Positions 1-7,316 of a stretch of DNA of 8,319 nucleotides are shown here, piece after piece (within the stretch, counting starts at the first letter, position 1; each line of letters begins with the position of its first letter). Source of the stretch: CAYRYU01 sp964428355. GTDB taxonomy: Bacteria > Muiribacteriota > Ozemobacteria > Ozemobacterales > Ozemobacteraceae. Under the pieces are notes generated by a model, which saw nothing but the letters and a program-made list of their open reading frames with translations, made no database searches and had not been told where the DNA came from. The stretch covers positions 1 through 8,319 of the forward strand of contig CAYRYU010000174.1 of assembly GCA_964428355.1 (NCBI GenBank). Direction: 5' to 3'. Made by a program: the position numbers and the translations under genes.

Positions 1-1166
1 CTGAGAATCCGGAAAGGGAGATCCGCGGGATTGAAGGATTTCCCGGCAACCCGTGCTTCGACGAGGGACTGCTCGAGAACCACCGAGCCGGACGAGCCTT
101 CGAATTCCTTGTAAACCAGGATTCCAAGCCCCTCTCTCAGGACGTTGGACCTGACCACCGTCGATGGTCCTGTCGGCGCGGTTCCACCGCTGTAGGTGAG
201 GCTGAAATTCAGGCCAAGAACCGGGAGGGTCCCGAAAGCCGTCTGGAACTCGGGTTTCTCCGAAAGGAAACCCAGCCAGGTGGACTGGAATGTCGAACCA
301 CGAAAGACCTCGGCAACGGTTGAGCCGTCAAGAGTATAGCTCCCAACGAAGGAGGTCGGAGAAGCGAGAAGGAAGGGCTTCCCTCCGTTGAATACGTAGG
401 GTCCGCCCTCCGGACACCCGAAATCCCAGAGACCTCCGTCGTTTGAGAAGCGCCTGACGCCTCCAATGGGGGTATAACGACCCTTGTCCTGCTTGGGGGG
501 AACGGATGCCACCACGGTTGGACGGGGTTCGAACGACTCCCGGATGGTGTAAACCTTTTTCCCTCCGATGGTCTCCGGCTCGGACCCGATGGATTCCACG
601 ACGAAGTAGGGCATCAGGACACCGTTTCTCAGTTCGGAATATTTCCAGAAATCACCCTTGTGCAAAGGGAAATACGAGGCCACGGCCACCGCCCCGGTAA
701 TCCTGGTCTGGAGACGGAAATCGTCGATGTACCAGGTTCCCTCCTCCTTCACGAGCTGGAAGACGACATCGAACCGGGTGCCCCCCGGGGAAAGATAGTA
801 GGCCAGGACTTCCGCATAGTTCGAAGAAGGCTGGAAGATCCCGTTGGAAAGAATGGAAAAGGTGTAGCTAGCGTCATCCGAGGAGTTGAAGAGGTCGGAT
901 CCGAAATCCCAAAGAGGGATGGTCCCCAAAACCCCGGTAGCACCTCCCGCCCCTCGGATCCTTGACGAAAAAAGCCTTTCGGCGGCGGCGGAATCCCGTT
1001 GGGCGGCCGTAGCGTTGAACGCCAGCAGGGTTCCCATGATTGCATCGGTCTCCACCTGGCCCGGGGCGGTCCCACCCCCGCCACCTCCCCCCAGGCACCC
1101 GACGAGAAGAGCCGAAAGGCACAGAATCGAAAGGACGATCGGGACGGTTTTCCCTGTCTTTTCCAT
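1..1166 (-). CDS. Putative lipoprotein, C-terminus cut by window edge
   Basis: 388 codons are visible before the reading frame leaves the left edge, with no stop. The start at 1166 follows a GGGAGG ribosome site at 1180-1175 and gives a clear lipoprotein signal: basic N-terminus (MEKTGKT), hydrophobic stretch, then lipobox LVGC with Cys24 as the predicted lipidation site, followed by Leu and seven consecutive glycines. Residues about 40-155 (two short helices, then strands ending in EEGTWYIDDFRLQ) read like an NTF2/SnoaL-type cone fold; this is inference from pattern only. Residues about 165-212 (YFPLHKGDFWKYSE...) resemble the 'YFPL..G..W.Y' start of a beta-rich domain seen in many bacterial lipoproteins. 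The rest is strand-rich with no motif I recognise. It begins one base after the stop of the upstream propeller lipoprotein, so both are very likely one transcript. Function unknown; probably a membrane-anchored envelope protein. Confidence 0.88.
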   Translation of the reverse strand, partial: MEKTGKTVPIVLSILCLSALLVGCLGGGGGGGTAPGQVETDAIMGTLLAFNATAAQRDSAAAERLFSSRIRGAGGATGVLGTIPLWDFGSDLFNSSDDASYTFSILSNGIFQPSSNYAEVLAYYLSPGGTRFDVVFQLVKEEGTWYIDDFRLQTRITGAVAVASYFPLHKGDFWKYSELRNGVLMPYFVVESIGSEPETIGGKKVYTIRESFEPRPTVVASVPPKQDKGRYTPIGGVRRFSNDGGLWDFGCPEGGPYVFNGGKPFLLASPTSFVGSYTLDGSTVAEVFRGSTFQSTWLGFLSEKPEFQTAFGTLPVLGLNFSLTYSGGTAPTGPSTVVRSNVLREGLGILVYKEFEGSSGSVVLEQSLVEARVAGKSFNPADLPFRIL

Positions 1167-1167
1167 C

Positions 1168-3702
1168 TCACATGCCTCCCATCAGCTTAACGAGCCAGAT
1201 GTCGCTCAACCCATTGTTCCCCGATACCGCCCCGTCCGTCGAGGTGGTGGTCATCCCAATCAGTATTCCGCCGTCTGAAAGCCTGACCAGGGAGTTGCAG
1301 ACGGTCGATCCGGAGCCTTCATACCGTTTCCGGCTGACCGGATTCCCCGTGGAATCGAGGCGGAAAACCCACCCGCTCCCGCTCCCGGAAGAACCGGCAA
1401 GGTCTCCGTCGAGCGCTCCACCGACTCCTGCCGCCAGGATCCCCCCATCGGGGAGGGCAAGAATATCGTAACAGGAATCATTTCCGCTGCTTCCCAACGA
1501 TCTTTTCCACCTCACGCCCCCGAAAGGATCGAGATCAACCGCGACTGCGTCGAAAGAACCGTGATTGTCGGGGAAATCCCCGTTCGAGGAGCTGGAAAAC
1601 CCCGCACCCACGCATCCGCCATCGGCTTTCGCTTTGATCCTTTCGAACTGATCGATGCCGGTTCCCGCGAACAGTTTCCTCCATTCCATGTTCCCCGCGG
1701 CCCCAACCTTGCTGATGAAGGCGTCTCCGGGCAGGACAACCGGAAAACCGCTGTCATTGTAGGAGATCGCGCTGACGTATCCCGCGAGAAAGAATGATCC
1801 GTCCGGGCAGGAAACCCCGTCCCTGACACAGGTCGGGATACCGGAATTGAAAGAGGCCTGTGACAAAAGGTTTCCGCCACCGTCGACGCGGAAAACCCAG
1901 GCGTGCCACAGGTAGTCCGTGTTCACCGTTACGTCACCGTCCCAGGAATAGGTTTCCCCGCCCACGGTGAACGTCCCGTCGGGGTTTTCCCAAAGGAAGC
2001 GGCCTTCATCCGCCAGCGATCCGCCGAAGCACTTCTGCCATTCCATGTTCCCGCCGGAGTCGAGCTTCACGAGCCAGATATCACCATTTCCATGGTTTCC
2101 GGAAACGTATTCATCTTCCGAATCGGTGGTTCCCACGAAAAGGAACCCGCCACCCGAGCATGGGATCAGCTTTGCGATATGGTCGCCCGACCAGCCCCCG
2201 AAGAGCTGTGCCCATTCAGTCTGGCCCGTGGAGTCCACCTTGAGGACGAGCACGTCGTAACTGGATGTCGAAAGGTCGGATGATGTCTCCCCTCCGATGA
2301 TGGCACCGCCGTCCGGCAGGGAGATCACGCATCCGTTCGCGGCCCCGTCGAATGCAGGTGTTCCCAGCGCCCTGGTCCAGGAGGCGGGGGGAAACTGGAA
2401 ATCCCGGGTGGAGAACGACTTTGGAACGGACCAGGGGCTTGCCGCCCCGGACATATCGAAGAAACGGACCCGGGCAAAGAAATGGCCTGGATAGGGAAGG
2501 GCGGAACGGCCCGCCAGAAGATTCAGGAAACTGCCGGTGGAGGAGGTCACCTTGATCGAAACAGTGTCGACCGGGTTTCCCGCCGAGGTCCAGACAAGGT
2601 CGCCCAAAGCCGTCCCGGATGCGGAGTAGATCTCCCAATCCGTCCGCAAATGGAGATCGCCCGAATTGGGGTCGTCGAAACCGCCCGCGGTGAGGGTGGG
2701 GTTGGCATCGAGGCCCGCCTGCCCGTCGGTTGGGGAGATGATCGAAGGTTGCCTTGGAGGAAGGTTGGGGGGGGCCACCACCGTGATCGGAACCCCCCCG
2801 GAGATGATTTCCGCTCTGTCCGCAAGGGTCGCGCGGGCGGACAGGGTGAAAGTCCCCACCGGAACACCCAGCCACATGAAAGAGTATGGAGGTTGCCCGA
2901 TTTCGCCAAGCCGTTGATCGCCTGCGAAGAACTGGACCCTCCGCACGGTCTGGGAGCTGATCACCTGGGCGGTCACGGGAACCCCGACCCCGGCGGAAAA
3001 AGTCGTTCCCGAGGCGGGGAAGATCAGGGCGAGCGCAGACCCTGTCGCAAGTTGCCCCTTTTCAGCTATCGTTCGAAGGGCGGAAAGCCCCAGGATTCCC
3101 TCAACCCCGACCAGGACATCGTCGAGCGACCCATCGCCCCGTGTTCCCCGCAACCACCCGTTGACTGCGTCGATTACGGGTGTCAGATCCACCTTTCCAA
3201 GGGCGAGGCCTGCCTCGATTTCGGAAGGAGTCCGAACACCTTCGCCGTTCTTTTCCAGTATGAAAAGGGCGGTCGAGGTCGGATCGACGATCAGCCTCTC
3301 CCGGTCAACGGCAACTGGCGGGAGGTTCGCGTGCAGAAGCGATTTTCCGGAGGGGCTTTCAACGACTATCCGATATCCGGACCCGGTTGGAACTCCCATG
3401 AGCAGGAAGCTTCCGTCAGAGGCGAGTCCCACGGGACTGACGACGTCCAGGCCCGCGAGCCCCACGAGACGGATCTTCATGCCGGAAGCGCCTCCCGCGG
3501 CCCTGAGGCTGGCGGAAACGGTCGCGGAAGTCCCTTCCGGCAGGACGGCCATTCCCCTGATGAAGATAGATGGGTTGCCTTGAAGGGGATTTCCATCCCC
3601 GGCACCGGACCCTGATCCGCCACCTCCACCTCTTCCGCAACCCTGCAGGGAAAGGAGTCCCGCTATCACGACGGACATGAAAATGAAAGCGTATCGTCTC
3701 AT
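1168..3702 (-). CDS. Multidomain lipoprotein with Ig-like, FN3-like and seven propeller-type repeats
   Basis: 844 residues. The frame stays open to 3819, but the start at 3702 has AGAGG six bases upstream and immediately yields a lipoprotein signal (MRRYAFIFMS..., lipobox LQGC, Cys22), so it is preferred; the longer reading would translate the 60-bp intergenic repeat. After Cys22 comes a Gly/Ser-rich tether (about 23-38). Residues about 44-150 look like a small beta-sandwich with the 'DGSFLLMGVPTG.GY' pattern of transthyretin/carboxypeptidase-regulatory folds. About 160-215 is probably helical. Residues about 226-310 match the bacterial Ig pattern (FPASGTTF... VQFFAGDQRLG...PPYSFMW...GTFTLSARAT; Big_9-like). 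Residues about 313-435 are FN3-like. Residues 442-844 hold seven repeats of about 50-60 residues (W..LFGG...DGG..VGG.T......D.WLVKLD..GN), the count of a closed seven-bladed propeller. Probably outer-membrane anchored and exposed to periplasm or exterior. No catalytic motif seen; ligand unknown. Confidence 0.93.
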   Translation of the reverse strand: MRRYAFIFMSVVIAGLLSLQGCGRGGGGGSGSGAGDGNPLQGNPSIFIRGMAVLPEGTSATVSASLRAAGGASGMKIRLVGLAGLDVVSPVGLASDGSFLLMGVPTGSGYRIVVESPSGKSLLHANLPPVAVDRERLIVDPTSTALFILEKNGEGVRTPSEIEAGLALGKVDLTPVIDAVNGWLRGTRGDGSLDDVLVGVEGILGLSALRTIAEKGQLATGSALALIFPASGTTFSAGVGVPVTAQVISSQTVRRVQFFAGDQRLGEIGQPPYSFMWLGVPVGTFTLSARATLADRAEIISGGVPITVVAPPNLPPRQPSIISPTDGQAGLDANPTLTAGGFDDPNSGDLHLRTDWEIYSASGTALGDLVWTSAGNPVDTVSIKVTSSTGSFLNLLAGRSALPYPGHFFARVRFFDMSGAASPWSVPKSFSTRDFQFPPASWTRALGTPAFDGAANGCVISLPDGGAIIGGETSSDLSTSSYDVLVLKVDSTGQTEWAQLFGGWSGDHIAKLIPCSGGGFLFVGTTDSEDEYVSGNHGNGDIWLVKLDSGGNMEWQKCFGGSLADEGRFLWENPDGTFTVGGETYSWDGDVTVNTDYLWHAWVFRVDGGGNLLSQASFNSGIPTCVRDGVSCPDGSFFLAGYVSAISYNDSGFPVVLPGDAFISKVGAAGNMEWRKLFAGTGIDQFERIKAKADGGCVGAGFSSSSNGDFPDNHGSFDAVAVDLDPFGGVRWKRSLGSSGNDSCYDILALPDGGILAAGVGGALDGDLAGSSGSGSGWVFRLDSTGNPVSRKRYEGSGSTVCNSLVRLSDGGILIGMTTTSTDGAVSGNNGLSDIWLVKLMGGM
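1175..1180 (-). promoter_or_regulatory. Ribosome binding site inside the upstream gene's end
   Basis: On the minus strand GGGAGG lies within the last codons of the upstream gene (encoding Met-Gly-Gly-Met-stop), eight bases before the ATG at 1166. The stop codon (1170-1168) and the ATG are separated by one G. This fixes the start of the downstream lipoprotein and implies translational coupling. Confidence 0.75.
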
Positions 3703-3708
3703 TTCAAA

Positions 3709-3713
3709 CCTCT
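3709..3713 (-). promoter_or_regulatory. Ribosome binding site choosing the 3702 start
   Basis: AGAGG on the minus strand, six bases before the ATG at 3702. It supports this start over the upstream in-frame ATG at 3819, which lies inside the tandem repeat and would put 39 non-signal-like residues before the lipoprotein signal. Confidence 0.6.
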
Positions 3714-3736
3714 TTTGGCCACATCGATCATCACGG

Positions 3737-3870
3737 GCAAACCCCCGCCCGACCCGCACGATGCGGGAAGTGGGCGCTTGCAGCCATGGATGGCGCTCCG
3801 CAAACGACCCGACCCGCACGATGCGGGAAGTGGGCGTTTGCAGCCCGGATGGCGCATCGCAAACGACCCG
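3737..3870. repeat. Two-copy ~60-bp tandem repeat with hairpins
   Basis: Two consecutive near-identical units start at about 3751 and 3811. Each holds a perfect hairpin CCCGCA-CGA-TGCGGG (3753-3767 and 3813-3827), then AAGTGGGCG, and a second inverted repeat whose arms are 3776-3781/3800-3805 in the first copy and 3836-3841/3859-3864 in the second. Copies differ by a few substitutions and one indel in the second half. A GCAAAC at 3737-3742 followed by a C-rich stretch looks like the degenerate edge of a third unit. The array fills the gap between the FecR-domain gene and the propeller lipoprotein gene. There is no T-run after the hairpins, so they are not ordinary intrinsic terminators. A role as a REP-like mRNA-processing or stability element is inference. 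Confidence 0.85.
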
Positions 3871-5499
3871 TCATTCGAGGAAGGTACCCAGGCGGGACTG
3901 AAGTTCCTGGTAACGGGCCTGGATCTCCTCGAAATCCTGGGTCAAACGTTCGAACTGCGTTGAAACGCTTTCGAACATCGCGATGAAATCAGCCTGTTCG
4001 GAGGAACTGTATTTTCCCGACGTTCCGGACTTCAGTGTGGTGGAAAACAGTCTCTGAGCCTGCATAAATAGCCGTTGGGCGGTCCCGAACCGCCGGAGGA
4101 GCTTCAGGGAGGCACGCAGACGTTCTTCCGGCTGGGCATTCGAAAGGACGCTCGAATAGAGATCCGCCTCCCCTTGTAAGAGGCTCCCCTGGAATGAGAT
4201 CTGGTCTTCGATCTCCTGCATCCGGCGAAGGAGTTCGGTGTCGACGCGAAGGACGTTGAGGTCCCGGAGAAACTGGTTCGCCTGCTTCTCGTACGAGCTG
4301 ATCTGCCACACCAGTCCCTGGATCAACGGGTTTCCCGGGTCGGCTTCCAGGAGCCGCGTTGCCTGTCCATTGCAGTCGGCGATCTCTTTCAACTCCTGGA
4401 TCGTGAGATCGCGGGAATGCTCGAACCAGCTGACGGAAAGGCTGCTGGGATTGGCCCGAAGCTCCTGGCGAAGCCGGTTGATCTCACTCCAGGCAGCGGC
4501 GGAACGTGTCCGGAGGGTTTCCACCTGCGGATTTCCGCCGGCAACCGACATCTTCAGCAACCGGGCTGATTCCTCCCGGTGGGTCCGGGTCGATCTGATC
4601 CCGGCATCGAGGGCGGCGGAGACGATCGATGGTGGGAGTCTTCCGGACCTTGCACCAGCTTCCCCCTCCTTTGCGAGCCGCGTTTTGAAATTCTGCAGAA
4701 GGTGCTCATCCTCCATCAGGACTCCGATGAACCTCTCGATCTCCTTCCGGCACTCGGAAAGGCGGTTCTGATCGATTATTGGGCCGGCAAGAGCCAGCAG
4801 CAGCTGCTCTTTGACAGCCTGGAACTGTTTTCCCTGCCGATCCTGCATCTTGGGGACCTGTTCGGGAATCTCCCCGGTCGGGATCGCATCCCCGAGAGTC
4901 GAGAGCTCTTTATCCCAGTTTTTTTCCTCCACCCCGATGTCGAAGGACTTTTGCTCCGTCCGGCCTCCAGACCTGACGACCAGTTCCTGTCCTTCTTCGA
5001 GCTGGATCTGCTCGTGTGTGGCTCGCACCTCGACCAGTGCGGTTCCCCTCAGGACCTGGATCCGGTCCTCGTGGGCCTTGGAGTCGGTCGAGCAGGTGAT
5101 GTTGGTCCCCTTGATTCCTGTTACCGATTCCCCCATCTTGATCTCGATATCTTCACCGGAAGCCATTTTCTTGACATTCACCCAGAGTTTTCCTGCGATC
5201 ACCTCGAGGGTGCTCCGGTCCCCTTCCGGATTGGAAATGATGACTTCCGACTCATCCTTGATCAGGAAGGTCGACAAATCGGCGAAAGCGATGATTGCGC
5301 TCGATTCTTCCCCGGTCCAGACGTGGTCCTGGAAGTTGAGCCCCAGGTTCAACTGGGCGAACAGCTGGGATTCCTTGACTCCCCCCGGAAACACCTTCAC
5401 TTCGTTCGTGATGCCGGCGAACCGGCCTCCCGAATCCTTTGCATGAAGAACGATGCCCGAAGAGAGAAGGAAAATGACGAGGAAAAGGATTTTTCTCAT
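3871..5499 (-). CDS. Exported FecR-domain protein with long helical C-terminal region
   Basis: 542 residues. The start at 5499 is chosen because GGGGGA lies six bases upstream and the protein then opens with a signal peptide (MRKILFLVIFLLSSGIVLHA, cleavage likely after Ala20); the frame is open to 5607 but that extension is not signal-like. Residues about 25-180 fit the FecR domain: a 'V..GD.V.TG..S.A.I.F.D.S...I...S...I' type first half (DHVWTGEESSAIIAFADLS), then LEVIAGKLWVNVKK, a GIKGTNITC core, and IQVLRGTALVEV...LEEGQELVV. FecR proper is a periplasmic sensor that signals to a sigma factor, but no sigma factor, TonB receptor or N-terminal anti-sigma helix occurs here, so this is a stand-alone exported FecR-domain protein, often linked to cell-surface or polysaccharide functions. 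Residues about 190-540 are charged, Gln/Leu/Arg-rich and predicted mostly helical or coiled coil, with no motif I can name. It probably heads the cluster with the two downstream lipoproteins. Confidence 0.93.
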   Translation of the reverse strand: MRKILFLVIFLLSSGIVLHAKDSGGRFAGITNEVKVFPGGVKESQLFAQLNLGLNFQDHVWTGEESSAIIAFADLSTFLIKDESEVIISNPEGDRSTLEVIAGKLWVNVKKMASGEDIEIKMGESVTGIKGTNITCSTDSKAHEDRIQVLRGTALVEVRATHEQIQLEEGQELVVRSGGRTEQKSFDIGVEEKNWDKELSTLGDAIPTGEIPEQVPKMQDRQGKQFQAVKEQLLLALAGPIIDQNRLSECRKEIERFIGVLMEDEHLLQNFKTRLAKEGEAGARSGRLPPSIVSAALDAGIRSTRTHREESARLLKMSVAGGNPQVETLRTRSAAAWSEINRLRQELRANPSSLSVSWFEHSRDLTIQELKEIADCNGQATRLLEADPGNPLIQGLVWQISSYEKQANQFLRDLNVLRVDTELLRRMQEIEDQISFQGSLLQGEADLYSSVLSNAQPEERLRASLKLLRRFGTAQRLFMQAQRLFSTTLKSGTSGKYSSSEQADFIAMFESVSTQFERLTQDFEEIQARYQELQSRLGTFLE

Positions 5500-5745
5500 G
5501 GGTATTCCCCCATAGTTGATCCACTGCAATTCTTTTTCTTTTCGAAAGGTCCGTACAAGATCTTTCCAGGTCCGACTTCCATGATTTCCGAAACTCGAGG
5601 TTCTCAATTGCGAGCTTGGAGAACCCCATCACCGGTTCCACTTCGGTCGATTGCAGAGTTTTGTTGAGGTTGATTGCCTCCTCGCCTTTGGCCCTCAAAG
5701 GTTCAGTTGAATTTGGCTCTCTCGGACAACCTTTTTTTCCCCATG

Positions 5746-5798
5746 ACGTTTGCCGTTCCATTCACGTTTGCCCTTACACGTTGCCCTTACACGTTGCC
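5746..5798 (+). repeat. Four ACGTT(T)GCC direct repeats upstream of pyk
   Basis: ACGTTTGCC occurs at 5746-5754 and 5764-5772, and ACGTTGCC at 5778-5785 and 5791-5798. Start-to-start spacings are 18, 14 and 13 bases. The last two units form an exact 13-base tandem (TTGCCCTTACACG). The final copy supplies most of the proposed pyk -35 box, so a protein bound to these sites would contact or occlude RNA polymerase. A regulator operator is inference; simple slippage expansion is the alternative. Confidence 0.75.
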
Positions 5799-5822
5799 AG
5801 TTTTTCCCATTTGGGCTATTCT
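5794..5822 (+). promoter_or_regulatory. Predicted sigma-70-type promoter of pyk
   Basis: TTGCCA (5794-5799), a 17-base spacer, then TATTCT (5817-5822). The -35 matches the TTGACA consensus at five of six positions and the -10 matches TATAAT at four of six. Transcription would start near 5829, leaving a leader of about 38 bases that contains the strong GGGAGGAG ribosome site before the ATG at 5867. Confidence 0.6.
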
Positions 5823-5866
5823 GCTCCGGGAGTTCCGATCAAGTTGGAAATCCCAAGGGAGGAGCC

Positions 5867-7282
5867 ATGGACAAACGAACCAAGATCGTCGCAACGCTGG
5901 GCCCATCTTCAAATTCGCTTCCCGTGATCGAGAAGCTCATCGAAGCCGGGGCCAACATCTTCCGCTTGAATTTCTCTCATGGGACACATGAGCAACATCT
6001 GGCGATCATCAACCTGGTCCGGGAAGCGGCGAGAAAGAAGGGGAGATACATCGGGATCCTTGGCGACCTCTGCGGACCCAAGATCCGTGTGGGGATCTTT
6101 CCCGCTGGACATGTAACCCTCATGGAAGGGGACGAATTCACGCTCAGCCAGAACCCTGACATGCCTGGCAACGAGAAAGGTGTTGGCACCAGCTACCCCT
6201 ACCTGGTAAAGGACGTGAAGGTCGGGGACACCGTTCTTCTCGATGACGGCAACATCTCCCTGAAAGCCCGGATGATCGGTTCCGACAACGTTACCTTCGA
6301 GGTGACGGACGGGGGGACCCTGAAGAGCAAAAAGGGCATGAACATGCCCGGAATGAAGCTTTCCGTTGAAACGATCACGAAAAAGGACAAAGCCGACCTC
6401 GCATTCATCCTCCAGAACAAGCTCGATTTCGTCGCTCTTTCGTTCGTGCGGAAGGCCGCCGATCTGAAGGAACTTCGCGACCTGATCGGGGATGCACATA
6501 TCAAGGTCATCGCCAAGATCGAGAAACCCGAAGCCCTGGATGAGATCGAGGGAATCCTCGACCAGACCGACGGAATCATGATCGCCCGCGGGGACCTGGG
6601 AGTGGAAATGCCTATCGAAAAGGTCCCTGGCATCCAGAAATTCCTTCTGACCCGGTGCGGACGCAGGGGAATCCTTGTCATCACGGCGACCCAGATGTTG
6701 GAGTCGATGATGGGAAATCAACGTCCGACGCGGGCGGAGACGACCGACGTTTTCAATGCCATCCTCGACGGAACTGACGCAGTCATGCTTTCAGGGGAAA
6801 CCGCCGCCGGGGAGTTCCCGGTCGAAGCGGTGAAAATGATGGCCGCCATCGCCAGGGAGGCGGAGATCCGGTATTCAGAGAACCACACTTATGAGAACAT
6901 CCTTCCCGAAGTGAAGCGCGATATCGAGGACATCACCGCCCACGCCGCTTGCGAAGCCGCTGTGGAGATCGGGGCAAAAGCGATCGTCCCCTTCACTCAC
7001 AGCGGGAACACTGCCCGCAACATCTCCAAATACCATCCCCCCGTTCCGATCGTGGCGTTGACTCCGCGCGAAGCTGCATGCCGGCGGCTTTCCCTGAGCT
7101 GGGGCGTTGAACCGGTCCTGGTCGACGACATGCGCGACACCGATTCCATGATCAGGTTGGCGGAAGCAACGTTGAAGGGTAACGGAATGGCGAAAAGCGG
7201 TGACATTCTGCTCATCGTCGCCGGGGTTCCTTTGGGGGTGAAGGGGAACACGAACATGATCAAGCTGCACAGAATCCCCTGA
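5867..7282 (+). CDS. pyk: Pyruvate kinase
   Basis: 471 residues, full family length (about 470). Transfers phosphate from phosphoenolpyruvate to ADP, giving pyruvate and ATP, the last step of glycolysis, in the cytoplasm. The start is set by GGGAGGAG just upstream and by the family-typical opening RTKIVATLGPSS. Visible active-site elements: RLNFSHG (Arg33, Asn35, Ser37), GDLCGPKIRVG (Asp67), KIEKPEAL (Lys217 catalytic, Glu219 metal ligand), MIARGDLGVE (Asp243 metal ligand), ITATQMLESM (Thr275), then RPTRAETTDVFNAILDGTDAVMLSGETA. Lid domain B is about 71-170; the C-terminal effector domain about 345-471 is complete (PFTHSGNTAR..S..HP). The cation-site signature Leu68, Lys72, Val75 is that of K+-independent enzymes (PykA-like); position 69 is Cys where Gln is usual. 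A single gene between its own promoter and a terminator, so probably monocistronic. Confidence 0.98.
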   Translation: MDKRTKIVATLGPSSNSLPVIEKLIEAGANIFRLNFSHGTHEQHLAIINLVREAARKKGRYIGILGDLCGPKIRVGIFPAGHVTLMEGDEFTLSQNPDMPGNEKGVGTSYPYLVKDVKVGDTVLLDDGNISLKARMIGSDNVTFEVTDGGTLKSKKGMNMPGMKLSVETITKKDKADLAFILQNKLDFVALSFVRKAADLKELRDLIGDAHIKVIAKIEKPEALDEIEGILDQTDGIMIARGDLGVEMPIEKVPGIQKFLLTRCGRRGILVITATQMLESMMGNQRPTRAETTDVFNAILDGTDAVMLSGETAAGEFPVEAVKMMAAIAREAEIRYSENHTYENILPEVKRDIEDITAHAACEAAVEIGAKAIVPFTHSGNTARNISKYHPPVPIVALTPREAACRRLSLSWGVEPVLVDDMRDTDSMIRLAEATLKGNGMAKSGDILLIVAGVPLGVKGNTNMIKLHRIP

Positions 7283-7316
7283 AACCGGGGCTCGAATCGG
7301 AAGCAAAATAGACAAG

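Larger units (their letters stand above)
5500..5866. other. Divergent intergenic region between FecR-domain gene and pyk
   Basis: No convincing gene. The pyk side carries direct repeats and a promoter (listed separately). The side towards the FecR-domain gene has the minus-strand ribosome site at 5511-5506 and a 7-bp inverted repeat GGTTCTC/GAGAACC (5599-5605 and 5619-5625, 13-base spacer) that could form a 5' leader hairpin. I found no good -35/-10 pair for the minus-strand gene. A minus-strand reading frame starting at 5761 runs through here, but continues deep into the FecR-domain gene in a wrong frame and is not believed. Confidence 0.6.

Noticed and set aside
2482..3615. Plus-strand open frame of 377 codons opposite the propeller lipoprotein
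   Set aside because: It is the antisense shadow of a well-supported gene with clear domains; the translation is rich in Arg, Gly and Pro, with no domain or ribosome site.
3753..3827. Intrinsic terminators after the FecR-domain gene
   Set aside because: The 6-bp GC hairpins lack a following T-run on either strand.
3751..3870. CRISPR array
   Set aside because: Only two contiguous copies of a 60-bp unit with no spacers and no cas genes nearby.
4579..5667. Plus-strand open frame of 362 codons opposite the FecR-domain gene
   Set aside because: Antisense shadow of a gene with signal peptide and FecR domain; no family pattern and it crosses the divergent intergenic region.
5252..5761. Minus-strand frame that could encode a short protein before the FecR-domain gene
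   Set aside because: About half of it overlaps the FecR-domain gene in another frame, and the part in the gap has no domain.
5909..6721. Minus-strand open frame of 270 codons opposite pyk
   Set aside because: Pyruvate kinase on the plus strand is certain across this stretch; the antisense frame is a codon-bias artefact.
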